From Sulfuricaulis limicola (GTDB taxonomy: Bacteria; Pseudomonadota; Gammaproteobacteria; Acidiferrobacterales; Sulfurifustaceae): a stretch of DNA of 64,000 bases. Positions 50,744 to 59,613 of this stretch are shown here, piece by piece. The first letter of the stretch is position 1; every line of letters begins with the position of its first letter. The translations under genes were made by a program, and so were the position numbers. The stretch lies in assembly GCF_002355735.1 (NCBI RefSeq), contig NZ_AP014879.1:2511501-2575500 (forward strand). The letters are read 5' to 3'. The notes under the pieces are model-generated. The model saw nothing but the letters and a program-made list of their open reading frames with translations, was not told the origin of the DNA and made no database searches.

Positions 50744-51130
50744 CTATTCCGCCCTGACGGTTATTTTCGACTTGCCCAGCAGGATGCCCTCGCAGCGGCG
50801 TGCTTCCGCGCGCCAGGCCTGGCGCGTCTCGAGTTCCGGCCAGAACGGGTAGGTGCGGCACTGGGCCGGGCGCACCGCGTAGATGCGGCAACGCTTGCCC
50901 TCTTCGAGGAACACGCAGTCGCCATTGGCGTGCATGCGGACACTCTCCCGTTCGTCGTCGAAACGGAACACGTAGCGCCGGCGCAACCAGTCCCGGCCGA
51001 TGCCGAGGAAACGCTGGATGCGGCGCTGCTCGCGGCGGCTGACCTCGATAACGTAGCTGCCGCGGCCGGTACAGCATTTGCCGCAGCCAGTACAGGCGAA
51101 ACGGCGCTCGAACCCGCTGGAGGAACTCAT
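50744..51130 (-). CDS. YkgJ-type cysteine cluster protein (short form)
   Basis: From ATG 51130 (128 residues) the protein begins with FACTGCGKCCTGRGSYV, a CxxCxxCC pattern, followed by CVFLEEGKRCRIYAVRPAQCRTYPFW, the second half of the family motif, and ends with a short acidic/basic tail. It is the metal-binding core alone; the longer relative at 10259-11170 has an extra charged C-terminus. The function is unknown. The first 18 residues of the longer frame are not family-like. Confidence 0.8.
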   Translation of the reverse strand: MSSSSGFERRFACTGCGKCCTGRGSYVIEVSRREQRRIQRFLGIGRDWLRRRYVFRFDDERESVRMHANGDCVFLEEGKRCRIYAVRPAQCRTYPFWPELETRQAWRAEARRCEGILLGKSKITVRAE

Positions 51131-51185
51131 CCGGCGAGTTTCGCAAAAAGGGATGGGGAAGAAAAGATCCGGAGGAAAATACACG

Positions 51186-51217
51186 CGTCATCCGCGCCGG
51201 TGGCGGCGCGGATGACG
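51186..51217. repeat. Long perfect hairpin CGTCATCCGCGCC
   Basis: Thirteen bases (CGTCATCCGCGCC, 51186-51198) pair exactly with 51205-51217 around a six-base loop. There is no T-run. It lies in the gap between two minus-strand genes and is either a small palindromic repeat or an mRNA 3' stabiliser. Confidence 0.7.
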
Positions 51218-51265
51218 GTCCCGTGACGGGCTCAAGGCGCGGACAAACCGCGCGTCACTACCGAT

Positions 51266-51463
51266 CTACACCGGGTTATTGAGATTCGTCTTGAAATCCT
51301 CGCCCGGGTGCTCGGTCTGGATTTCAAGATAAGCCTTCTTGTTGTCCTCGCTCTCAAAATAGATCTTGAGGGCATTGTCCCCTTTTCCCTCGACGACGAA
51401 CGGCTTGCCCTCGGGATTTTTGACATCGGCGCCGGAGATGGGATCAGTCGTTGATGTGCGCAT
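51266..51463 (-). CDS. Small conserved hypothetical protein
   Basis: A 65-residue soluble protein with a good ribosome site (AAGGAG, six bases before ATG 51463). The sequence pattern is a Gly/Asp-rich start (TDPISGADVKNPEGKPFV), a short beta-rich middle and KKAYLEIQTEHPGEDF. There are no cysteines, so it is not a metal-cluster protein. I recognise no function. GC and codon use look normal for the region, so it is probably a real gene. Confidence 0.6.
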   Translation of the reverse strand: MRTSTTDPISGADVKNPEGKPFVVEGKGDNALKIYFESEDNKKAYLEIQTEHPGEDFKTNLNNPV

Positions 51464-51714
51464 GACATGCTCCTTGGTTTGGCAACAATACGTGCAGGCA
51501 CTATGCCTCTATGCTTTTACAAATACTCCCGCCTCCCCGGTCTGTCAATGACATAGACCCGGTTCTTGCGGCCCGCTTGTGCGCGTGGCCAGCGGATATT
51601 TCCTGCGTATTTTCCTGTGCTTAGCCGGGGAAACCGAGCGCCGGACTATACTTTAAAAAGACACGGGCCAATGTCACAGCCATTTCGCGCGGGCACAGGC
51701 CAGGGAACGCACTG

Positions 51715-52992
51715 ATGAACCGCTTCGCCTTCACGAATTTGCCGCTGCGGACCCGCTTTCTGGTCGCCATGGGGATCGTTTTCATCCCGCTTCTCGCGGT
51801 GGCGATCGGTTCAAGTATTTTTCTGGGGCATGCCGCCAACACGCTGAACCAGGTCGTCGAACAACCGGTTTACAAGCTGCAGACAACGACTCGGCTGCAA
51901 AACCAGATTCGCAAGGCCCATGCCCTGGTCAGGGACTATGCGGCGACGCCGCGTTATACCCTGAAAGACCAGTTCGAATCCGAGGCGCGAGCCGCGGAAG
52001 CCGTGTTCATCGAGATGCTGGGGAAACCCTTTTTCGGACCGCGGGAACAAACCCTGCTCGCCAACGCCCGGCGCGAATGGAAAGACAGCATGGTGCTGGC
52101 CAACGTCGTCTTTTCATCGGACGCCTCCCGGGCGACGCTGTTCCAGCTGGACCAGCGCGTGAACCAGATCATGTTCACGCTGGAGCAGATGTACGAAACC
52201 TTCTATGCCGAAATCAGCGCGCAACGCACGCAGATCAACGAATCCGAGAAAGGTTTTTTACTGATCATTTCAGCCACGGTGGGGCTGGGCCTGTTGATCG
52301 CCATGGCCGGCGCCGCGTGGCTGGCGCGTTCCGTGCTGGTGCCGCTGCGCGAATTCGAGAAAGGCGTGGCGCACTTCTCCAACGAGAACCTTTCCTATCG
52401 CCTGACGCTGAATAACCAGGATGAAATCGGGCGGCTCGCGCTGGAATTCAACGCCATGGCCGAGCGGTTGCTGGCGCACCGGCACAAGCTGGAGGAGCTG
52501 TCCGTCCGTGACGGCCTGACCGGCCTCTATAACCGGCGCGAACTCGAAAAGCGCCTGCAGCAGGAAATCCAGCGCGCCCGCCGTTACCGCCGGCCGCTGT
52601 CGGTGCTGATGCTGGACATCGACCATTTCAAAAACGTCAACGATCGCTATGGGCACCAGGCGGGCGACGAGGCGCTGATCACCGTTGCCGATCTGATCCA
52701 GCTGAACGTACGGCCGGTGGACGTGGTGTGCCGTTACGGCGGCGAGGAACTCGCGGTGATACTTCCCGAAACGGACTCGGAAGGCGCACACACGGTCGCC
52801 GAGCGCATCCGCGGCACGGTGGAGGATTCCGTCACCACGACCCCCCAGGGCGACACGATCCACGTCACGGTCAGCATCGGCCTCGCTGTCTTCCCCCGGG
52901 ATGGTGACACCGCCGCCAGTCTCATTCACGCCGCCGACCAGGCGCTTTACGCCGCCAAGCAGGAAGGGCGCAACCTCGTGCGTAGTCATTAG
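51715..52992 (+). CDS. Membrane diguanylate cyclase with HAMP and GGDEF domain
   Basis: The 425-residue protein has a transmembrane helix near the start (FLVAMGIVFIPLLAVAIGSSIFLG), a periplasmic sensor of about 160 residues that is helical and ligand-unknown, a second helix (LLIISATVGLGLLIAMAGAAWLA), a HAMP segment (LVPLREFEKGVAHFSNENLSYR), a signalling linker, and a GGDEF domain with RYGGEELAVILPE (GGEEL active site) and DGLTGLYNRRELEKRL. No RxxD inhibitory site is evident four residues before it. It should make c-di-GMP; a PilZ receptor is at 17014. Confidence 0.93.
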   Translation: MNRFAFTNLPLRTRFLVAMGIVFIPLLAVAIGSSIFLGHAANTLNQVVEQPVYKLQTTTRLQNQIRKAHALVRDYAATPRYTLKDQFESEARAAEAVFIEMLGKPFFGPREQTLLANARREWKDSMVLANVVFSSDASRATLFQLDQRVNQIMFTLEQMYETFYAEISAQRTQINESEKGFLLIISATVGLGLLIAMAGAAWLARSVLVPLREFEKGVAHFSNENLSYRLTLNNQDEIGRLALEFNAMAERLLAHRHKLEELSVRDGLTGLYNRRELEKRLQQEIQRARRYRRPLSVLMLDIDHFKNVNDRYGHQAGDEALITVADLIQLNVRPVDVVCRYGGEELAVILPETDSEGAHTVAERIRGTVEDSVTTTPQGDTIHVTVSIGLAVFPRDGDTAASLIHAADQALYAAKQEGRNLVRSH

Positions 52993-53013
52993 ACTACGCG
53001 TCCACTGTCGGTG

Positions 53014-54417
53014 TTACCGACCCCTTCGCAGCCTGTGTAACTGCTGTTCCGCCTCGGCCAATTCGTCGCTGGAAATTTTCTCCTTCAGGCGCTCGAACGG
53101 CACGCGCGCCGACTCGTTGCCGGAACTCAGCGCGACGTTGTACCAGACGAAGGCGCCGACGAGATTGTGCGGCGCGCCACGACCGCTCTCATACATTTGC
53201 GCCAGTGTGAACTGCGCGTTGCCATCGCCGCTGAGGGCGGCCTGGCGCGTCCAGAAGAAGGCCTTGCGCTCGTCGCGGGCGCGGGCGGGGCCGTCAAGGT
53301 ACAACCGGCCGACGCGTTCCTGCGCCACGGCGTCGCCTTGCTTCGCCGCCTCGAACAGCTTGACCAGTTCTTCCGGCACCTGTTGCTGATCCGGCAGGCT
53401 GGTCGTGGCGTCTCGCGCCTGAACCGACGCGGATGACGTGTCTTGCCGATTCACCAGCTTGTAGGCAGCCAGAACAGCCAGCAATCCGATGGTCGCAAAA
53501 ACGGCGGTCTTCCGCAGGCGGGGCCCCTGTCGCGGCGGGGCGCCGGGCTGCACCAGTGCGCGCTGAAGTTCAGCGGCACTGGCAAATCGCCGTGCCGGGT
53601 CTTTTTCCAGACAACGCAGCACCACGGCCTCAAGATGCGGCGGGGTGGTGGGGAGAAATTTTCTTGGAGGCTGCGGTTTCTCCTTGAGTTGCTTGAGCGC
53701 AATTTCCACCGGGGTGGCGCCGGAAAACGCGCGCCGGCCAGTCAGGCATTCGTAGAGAATGAGCCCCAGCGCATACAGGTCCACACGCTGATCCACCGCC
53801 TTGCCCTGCGATTGTTCCGGGGCCATGTATTCGGGCGTGCCCATGATGGTGCGCGCCGTGGCGGTGTCACTGTCCAGGGCACGCGCAATGCCGAAATCCA
53901 GCAGCTTCACCAGGCCATCGCGGCCGAGCATGACGTTCTCCGGTTTCAAGTCCCGATGCACCACGCCCCGGGCATGCGCCTCGCCCAGACCGGCTGTGAT
54001 CTGGCGTGCCAGGTCGATGGTGCGCTCGGGCGTCAGCTTGCCCGCGCGCTTGAGCCAGGCGCGCAGACTCTCGCCATCCACATGCTCCATCGTGAAATAC
54101 GCCAGATCATCGACGCGATTGAAATCGTAAATGCGGCAGACGTTCTTGTGCGTGATGCGATGCGCCAGGCGGATTTCGTTCTTGAAGCGCTCCATCATGG
54201 CCGGGTCGCGCGCAATCTCCGGCCGCAGCAGCTTGAGCGCCAGGATCTCATTGGTTTCGCGGTCACGCACGCGGTACACCATGCCCATGCCACCGTCGCC
54301 CAGCGCCTCCATGACCTCGTAACGCGCCGCCAGTGTCTCGGCGATGTTCTGCGCAGCGCCGGGCGTCACCGCCGGCGAGTGCGAAAGAATCTGGGTTTTG
54401 ATGTCGGACGATTGCAT
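53014..54417 (-). CDS. Membrane Ser/Thr protein kinase with Sel1-like repeats
   Basis: A 467-residue Hanks-type kinase: glycine loop GDGGMGMVY (40-48), VAIK-type lysine ALKLL (Lys 62), HRDLKPENVML catalytic loop, DFGIARALDS and the activation-loop GTPEYMAPEQ. One membrane helix (AVFATIGLLAVLAAYKLV, about 311-328) leads to an extracytoplasmic C-terminus with three Sel1-like repeats (AAKQGDAVAQERVGRLYLDG, AALSGDGNAQFTLAQMYESGRG). Unlike the kinase at 19957 it retains the HRD arginine. The gene follows the GGDEF gene tail to tail. Confidence 0.92.
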   Translation of the reverse strand: MQSSDIKTQILSHSPAVTPGAAQNIAETLAARYEVMEALGDGGMGMVYRVRDRETNEILALKLLRPEIARDPAMMERFKNEIRLAHRITHKNVCRIYDFNRVDDLAYFTMEHVDGESLRAWLKRAGKLTPERTIDLARQITAGLGEAHARGVVHRDLKPENVMLGRDGLVKLLDFGIARALDSDTATARTIMGTPEYMAPEQSQGKAVDQRVDLYALGLILYECLTGRRAFSGATPVEIALKQLKEKPQPPRKFLPTTPPHLEAVVLRCLEKDPARRFASAAELQRALVQPGAPPRQGPRLRKTAVFATIGLLAVLAAYKLVNRQDTSSASVQARDATTSLPDQQQVPEELVKLFEAAKQGDAVAQERVGRLYLDGPARARDERKAFFWTRQAALSGDGNAQFTLAQMYESGRGAPHNLVGAFVWYNVALSSGNESARVPFERLKEKISSDELAEAEQQLHRLRRGR

Positions 54418-54514
54418 GCCAGGGGTTCAGGTACCGCCGGGGTGCCGGCACATATTTTCACAAGTATAGGCAAGGTGCGGGCACGCGCACCCGCCGATGC
54501 CCCCTGTTCCAGAC

Positions 54515-54543
54515 AAAAAAAGCCCGCTTTCGCGGGCTTTTTT
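54515..54543. terminator. Bidirectional terminator
   Basis: AAAAAAAGCCCGC, a TTTC loop, then GCGGGCTTTTTTT: an intrinsic terminator symmetric on both strands. It lies downstream of hdrB (minus strand) and upstream of the kinase start, so it ends the qmoAB-hdrCB unit. Confidence 0.92.
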
Positions 54544-54563
54544 GTTACTGAACGGTTCAGGGC

Positions 54564-55466
54564 TTATTTCTTCGCCGCGATCTCCTCGAGCTGGGTGGCG
54601 CGGATGATGTTGCCATCGAGCGCCGCTTCCTTGGCCGTCGCGCCGTAGGCCACCGCCATGAGCTGGGAGTAGTACACCACCGGTATCTTGAACTTGGTGC
54701 CGTACTTCTTGTTGATCTGGCCCTGGTACACCTCGACGTTCATCTGGCACACCGGGCAGGGCGTGACGATCATGTCGGCGCCGTGGTCGTAGGCCGACTC
54801 GATGATCTTCTTGATCTGCGCCTGGCTCTTCTCCGGTTCGCTGAAGGCGAGCGCGCCGCCACAGCAGGTGACCTTCTGCTCGTACTTGTCGAGCGCCTGG
54901 GCGCCCATGGTCTCGGTGAGCTTGTCGAGATACTTCGGGTTCTCGAACGACTCGCCGTCCACGCCGAACGGCCGATTGGTCTGGCAGCCGACATAACCCG
55001 CGATCTTGATGCCCTCGAGCGGCTTCTTTACCGGCTTGCCGAGTTCCTCGTAGCCCAGATCCTCGATCAGCACCTCGACCATGTGGCGGATCTTCTGCTT
55101 GCCTTCGTACTTCAGGCCGGCTTCCTTGAGGATCTCATTGACGTCCGCGAGCATGGTGGGGGAATGGTTGATGCGCTCCTGCGATTCCTTGGCGCCCAGC
55201 CAGCAGGCGGCGCAGGTGGCGACGATGTCCTGGTTGCCGACGTTCTTTTCGGACAACGCGATGTTGCGCGCGTTCATCACGTGGCGCGGCAATTCGCCGC
55301 CCTCGGCATAGCCGATGGAAGCGGCGCAGCAGTTCCAGTCCGGTATCTCGTTGAGCTTGATGTCCAGCGTCTTGCACATGGACTCGACCGAGGTCATGTA
55401 GTTCGAGGCCGAGGCCTTGCGCTCGGACGAACAGCCGGGATAAAACGAATATTCTTTTCTTGCCAT
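54564..55466 (-). CDS. hdrB: Heterodisulfide reductase subunit B-like protein (HdrB)
   Basis: A 300-residue protein with two cysteine-rich CCG domains: YPGCSSERKASASN with WNCCAASIGYAEG and ATCAACWLGAK in the first, and VGCQTNRPFG, KVTCCGGALAFSEPEK and TPCPVCQMNVEVYQG in the second. HdrB-type CCG domains hold non-cubane [4Fe-4S] clusters. It is the last gene of a unit with qmoA, qmoB and hdrC, where HdrC and HdrB replace the membrane subunit QmoC in some organisms. The expected task is electron transfer between AprBA and the quinone pool, inferred from the family arrangement. Confidence 0.9.
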   Translation of the reverse strand: MARKEYSFYPGCSSERKASASNYMTSVESMCKTLDIKLNEIPDWNCCAASIGYAEGGELPRHVMNARNIALSEKNVGNQDIVATCAACWLGAKESQERINHSPTMLADVNEILKEAGLKYEGKQKIRHMVEVLIEDLGYEELGKPVKKPLEGIKIAGYVGCQTNRPFGVDGESFENPKYLDKLTETMGAQALDKYEQKVTCCGGALAFSEPEKSQAQIKKIIESAYDHGADMIVTPCPVCQMNVEVYQGQINKKYGTKFKIPVVYYSQLMAVAYGATAKEAALDGNIIRATQLEEIAAKK

Positions 55467-55477
55467 GGTTTAACCCT

Positions 55478-56101
55478 TTACGCCGCAAAACCTTTGCGCT
55501 TGTCTTCGATCTCTTTGGCCTTCTTGATCATCTTGCGAATGTCACCGGCGCCCTTGCAGTGTCCGCCGCTGAACAGGCCGAACGGATTCAGGCGGCCGGT
55601 CTTGAGCATGCCCAGACCCACCGGCAGCATCTCCAGGCCCTTCTTGATGCCGGACGCGAAGCCGTCCATGAAGTACAGGCCCACGGACAGCTTCAGTTCG
55701 TTCACCCGCCCGGCGCTGGAGATGTTCTTCCAGAACATCTTGGCGAAACGGCGCGTCGGATTCATCTTGGGCGCGATGCCGAGGCGGTGCGCGTAATTCG
55801 CCAGGCCGTGCATGATATGGGTGATCGGCAGCTCGCGCGGGCAGCGCACGATGCAGTTGTAGCAGCTGGTGCACATCCACATGGATTCGCTTTTCAGGAC
55901 CTCGTCGCGCTTGCCGGCGCGGATCATCATGAAGATCTCCTGGGGCGGATGCTCCCAGGCCGGGCCGAGCGGGCAGGAACCGGAGCACACGCCGCACTGC
56001 ATGCACATCTTGACCCAGTTGCCCTGCTCCACGTTCGCCTCGACCTCCTTCAGGAAGTCGTTGCGGTATTTTTCCACCATCGCTGTGTTCAGATCGCTCA
56101 T
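55478..56101 (-). CDS. hdrC: Heterodisulfide reductase subunit C-like protein (HdrC)
   Basis: From the ATG at 56101 the protein has 207 residues with two ferredoxin-type motifs, CMQCGVCSGSCPLGPAWEH and CTSCYNCIVRCPRELP, for two [4Fe-4S] clusters. The remaining sequence includes a helix (LKLSVGLYFMDGFASGIKKG) with no strong membrane span, so it is probably a soluble or peripherally bound protein. It lies 14 bases after qmoB and 11 bases before hdrB. The longer frame beginning further upstream overlaps qmoB in another frame and is a shadow. Confidence 0.92.
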   Translation of the reverse strand: MSDLNTAMVEKYRNDFLKEVEANVEQGNWVKMCMQCGVCSGSCPLGPAWEHPPQEIFMMIRAGKRDEVLKSESMWMCTSCYNCIVRCPRELPITHIMHGLANYAHRLGIAPKMNPTRRFAKMFWKNISSAGRVNELKLSVGLYFMDGFASGIKKGLEMLPVGLGMLKTGRLNPFGLFSGGHCKGAGDIRKMIKKAKEIEDKRKGFAA

Positions 56102-56115
56102 GGTTTCTCCTGGAA

Positions 56116-58326
56116 CTAGAACTTGAGCGGGCTGAGTCCGATCTTCTGGATCGTCTCGGCCATCTCGTTGATCAGCGCCGGCGCGCGCTGGATGTCGGTG
56201 ATCGCGACCTCGTAGGTCTTGACGCGCTCGACCTCGAGCGAGAGCTGCTTCAGCGTGTCGTCGATCTTGCTCATACGCATGTGCGCCAGTTCCGAACCCT
56301 TCACGAAGTGGCACTGGTAGTTCTCGCCCTTCTGGCAACCCATCAGCACCACACCGTCGTAACCGCTGTTGAGCGCATCGGTGACCCAGATGGTGTTGAC
56401 CGAACCGAGGCAGCGTACCGGGATCACGCGGGTGAAGGCGCTGTACTGGATGTGGTTCATGGCCGCCATGTCGAGCGCCGGATAGGCGTCGTTCTCGCAG
56501 GCCAGCACCAGGATACGCGGCTTCTCGGAGAACTGGTCCGGCATGTCCACCGCCTTGAGCTGGTAACCGACGCTGTCCACCGAGTAGTTCTCGAACGAGA
56601 TCACGCGCACCGGGCAGGCGCCCATGCAGGTGCCGCAGCGCCGGCAGCGGGATTCGTTGAACACCGGATAGCGCTGTTCGTCCTCGTCGATGGCGCCGAA
56701 CGGGCACTCCACGGTGCAGCGCTTGCACTGGGTGCAGCCTTCGCGGCGGAACTCGGGGAAGGACAGGTCGCCGGAGCGCGGATGCGCGGCGCGGCCGAGC
56801 CCGGCGTTTTCCACCGCCTGGATCGCCTTGAGCGCGGCGCCGGTAGCGTCCTCGATCGCCTGCACCATGTCCATCGGGCGGCGCACCGGGCCGGCGGTGT
56901 AGATGCCGGTGCGGCGTGTTTCGTACGGGAAGCAGATGAAGTGCGAGTCGTTAAAACCGTGCTTCAGCAGCGGCAGGTCCTTGCCCTGGCGATAGGACAT
57001 GTTCAGCACCGACTGCTTGTTGGAGGCCCACTTGCCCGGCTCGTCCTGCGGCACCGTTTCGATATCCACACCCGAATTCGCGACCTGGCCGGTGGCCAGT
57101 ACCACGAGGTCGGCCTTGGCGACAGCATCTTCATTCAGAATCTTGTCCTGGAACTTCACCTGCAATTCGGCGCCGGGGACGACCTCGCTGGCCACGCCCT
57201 TGGTGAAGATCACGCCCTTCTTCTGGGCGCTGCGGTAAAAGTCCTCGCCGTTGCCCGGCGTGCGCAGGTCGGTGTACATCACGACCGTGTCGACGTTCGG
57301 GTTCTGGTCCTTGAAGTACATCGCCTGCTTGATCGAGGTGTTGCAGCAGTGGCCGGAGCAGTACGGCAGCTCGCCTTCCTTGTCGGAACGCTGGCCGGCG
57401 CACTGGATGAACACCACGCTCTTCACTTCCTTGCCGTCGGACGGGCGCTTGATCGGCCCGCCGTTGGCGGCCTTGGCCAGGGCTTCGAGCCCGAGCTGAT
57501 CGACCACGTCCTTGCTCTTGCCGGCGCCGAGATGCGGCAGCTTGTTCATGTCGTACGGCGTGAAACCGGAAGCCATGATGATGCCGCCGACGTTTTCCGT
57601 CGCGGTACTGCCGGATTCGGTGGAAATGTCCACGCTGAACTGGCCCGGCGCGCCGCTGGTCTTGGTGATGGTCGAGCTAAGGTGCACCTTGATGTGCTTG
57701 TCCGACTCGATCTGCTTGATCAGGCCGGCGATGCCGGTATCCATCGGATCGGCGTAGGGCTCGCGGTTCGGCACGCGCTTGTGCAGCCTGGCGGCCCAGC
57801 CGCCGAGGTTGCCGGTCTTTTCCACCAGCAGCACGTCGTAGCCGGTTTTGGAGGCCTCGATGGCCGCGGTCATGCCGGAGATGCCGCCGCCCACGACCAG
57901 GATGCGCTTGTTGTGGCCGACATTGGGATTGGTGCGCGGGATCTGCATCTTGAGCGACTCGGCGCAGCCCATGCGCACGTAGTCCGCCGCCATTTCCTGC
58001 ACCAGCTCCTTCTTGTCCTCGTCCGCCGGCGTGATCCAGATCACGCCCTCGCGCAGGTTGGTGCGCGAAATGGCGACGTTCTCGAAATTGAAGGTCTCGG
58101 CCTTGGCGCGGCGCGAGCAAGCCGCGATGACCACGTGATTCACGCCCTCGTTGGCGATGTCATTCCTGATCAGCTCCACGCCGCTGGCGTTGCACAGGAA
58201 TTCGTGTTCGCGCACGACCTGGGCCTTGCCTTCCTTCTGCGCGATCATGGCGAGCTGCGCCGTGTCGAGGCGCTCGCCGATGCCGCAGCCCTTGCAGATA
58301 TAGGCGCCAATTTTTGTATCAGCCAT
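56116..58326 (-). CDS. qmoB: QmoB-like HdrA-type flavoprotein with ferredoxin and MvhD domains
   Basis: The 736-residue protein has an N-terminal HdrA-like segment (GAYICKGCGIGERLD, ACSRRAKAETFN), an FAD domain (RILVVGGGISGMTAAIEASKTG ... GGWAARL), two ferredoxin motifs (CTQCKRCTVECPFGAID and CRRCGTCMGACPVRVISF), and a C-terminal MvhD/delta-subunit domain (ILVLACENDAYPALD, PVRCLGSVNT, LMGCQKGENYQCHF). This architecture and size match QmoB. It is three bases after qmoA. It should exchange electrons between AprBA and QmoA/HdrC. Confidence 0.93.
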   Translation of the reverse strand: MADTKIGAYICKGCGIGERLDTAQLAMIAQKEGKAQVVREHEFLCNASGVELIRNDIANEGVNHVVIAACSRRAKAETFNFENVAISRTNLREGVIWITPADEDKKELVQEMAADYVRMGCAESLKMQIPRTNPNVGHNKRILVVGGGISGMTAAIEASKTGYDVLLVEKTGNLGGWAARLHKRVPNREPYADPMDTGIAGLIKQIESDKHIKVHLSSTITKTSGAPGQFSVDISTESGSTATENVGGIIMASGFTPYDMNKLPHLGAGKSKDVVDQLGLEALAKAANGGPIKRPSDGKEVKSVVFIQCAGQRSDKEGELPYCSGHCCNTSIKQAMYFKDQNPNVDTVVMYTDLRTPGNGEDFYRSAQKKGVIFTKGVASEVVPGAELQVKFQDKILNEDAVAKADLVVLATGQVANSGVDIETVPQDEPGKWASNKQSVLNMSYRQGKDLPLLKHGFNDSHFICFPYETRRTGIYTAGPVRRPMDMVQAIEDATGAALKAIQAVENAGLGRAAHPRSGDLSFPEFRREGCTQCKRCTVECPFGAIDEDEQRYPVFNESRCRRCGTCMGACPVRVISFENYSVDSVGYQLKAVDMPDQFSEKPRILVLACENDAYPALDMAAMNHIQYSAFTRVIPVRCLGSVNTIWVTDALNSGYDGVVLMGCQKGENYQCHFVKGSELAHMRMSKIDDTLKQLSLEVERVKTYEVAITDIQRAPALINEMAETIQKIGLSPLKF

Positions 58327-58329
58327 CTT

Positions 58330-59613
58330 TTAAGCCTCCGCCCGTGAAACGCGGTTAACCACTTGAATCGCCCGCAGCGCGCCGGCCGTGGCGCTTTGCA
58401 CCGAGCGGTTGACGTCGAGCGCGTTGGACGCGCAGCCGGCGCCGAACACCGCCTCGGTGGTGGCATTGATGTCGATGAAGCCGCTGGCGTCCGCCGCCAC
58501 GCCCTTCATGATCTTCGAGGCGTCCACCGACGGCTCCATGCCGATCGCGAGCACCACCAGGTCATGCGGGTTGTCGTAGCGGTGATAGCCCTCGGTGTCC
58601 ACGCCGTGCAGGATCGGATTGCCGTCCTTGTCCGCGGTGATGTTGGCCACCTTGGACTTGATGAATTTCACCTTGGGGTCGGCCTGGATTTTCTTGTAGA
58701 AGTCCTCGAAGCGGTCAATGGCGCGGATGTCGATGTAATAGATCGAGACATTGGCGTCGTCGGCATACTTCTCGCGCACATAAGTAGATTGCTTGAGCGA
58801 GGCCATGCAGCAGATGCGCGAGCAATGCTTCAAATGGTTGCGGTCGCGCGAACCGGCGCACTGGATGAAGGCGACGTTCTTCGCCTCCTTGCCGTCGGAC
58901 GGACGGATCAGCTTGCCGCCGGTGGGACCGAACGGGTCCATGAGGCGCTCGAACTCGACGCTGGTGATGACGTTCTCGTAGCGATCGTAGCCGTAGGGCT
59001 GGATCTTGTTGGCATCGTAGGGTTTCCAGCCGGTGGCCCAGACCACGGCGCCGACCTTGAAATTGATCGTCTCTTCCTTCATGCCGAGATCGACGGCGTT
59101 GTACTTGCACGCGCTCTTGGCTTTTTCGGCATCGGACGTGCCGATGATGCGCGGGTCGAGCACGTAGCGCTGCGGATAGGCCATGGCGGAGGTGAGGTAC
59201 GCGCCCTTGCGCTTGCCCATGCCGTAGTTGAACTCGTTGTCGAATTCGGTCGTGACGGCCTCGGCGCAGGCGCCGCAGGCGGTGCAGTTCTCGTTCACGT
59301 AACGCGGGGAAATTTTGATCGTGGCGGTGTAATCGCCGGCCTTGCCGGTCACCGCGCTCACCTCGGCCAGCGTCAGCACGCGGATGCGCTTGTTGGCCTT
59401 GAGGCGCTTGAGATTGATTTCCAGGCCGCAGGTGGGATGGCACAGCTTGGGGAAATACTTGTAGAGCTGGCTCACCCGGCCGCCGAGGCTCGGGTTTTTC
59501 TCGACCAGCACCACGTCCTTGCCACATTCAGCGGCCTCAAGAGCCGCGGTCATGCCGCTGATGCCCCCGCCGACCACCAATATAGTCTCGTTCGTCGCGA
59601 CTACATCCGTCAT
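58330..59613 (-). CDS. qmoA: QmoA-like HdrA-type flavoprotein
   Basis: A 427-residue FAD protein of the Qmo complex. It opens with TILVVGGGISGMTAALEAAE and the GRVSQLYKYFPKLCHPTCGLE region, has NENCTACGACAEAVTTEF, and ends in the family-type GAGCASNALDVNRSVQSATAG. The Cys pattern CSRICCMASLKQSTYVRE lies in the middle. Size (about 410-430) and the immediately following qmoB (three-base gap) identify QmoA. A qmoC gene is absent and hdrC-hdrB follow instead. QmoAB couple AprBA to the quinone pool, here in the oxidative direction. Confidence 0.93.
   Translation of the reverse strand: MTDVVATNETILVVGGGISGMTAALEAAECGKDVVLVEKNPSLGGRVSQLYKYFPKLCHPTCGLEINLKRLKANKRIRVLTLAEVSAVTGKAGDYTATIKISPRYVNENCTACGACAEAVTTEFDNEFNYGMGKRKGAYLTSAMAYPQRYVLDPRIIGTSDAEKAKSACKYNAVDLGMKEETINFKVGAVVWATGWKPYDANKIQPYGYDRYENVITSVEFERLMDPFGPTGGKLIRPSDGKEAKNVAFIQCAGSRDRNHLKHCSRICCMASLKQSTYVREKYADDANVSIYYIDIRAIDRFEDFYKKIQADPKVKFIKSKVANITADKDGNPILHGVDTEGYHRYDNPHDLVVLAIGMEPSVDASKIMKGVAADASGFIDINATTEAVFGAGCASNALDVNRSVQSATAGALRAIQVVNRVSRAEA

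Noticed and set aside
56281-58347. 688-codon open frame on the plus strand opposite qmoB
   Set aside because: Shadow of qmoB. It is low in motifs and rich in His/Arg/Val/Ala typical of reverse-strand GC-rich coding sequence.
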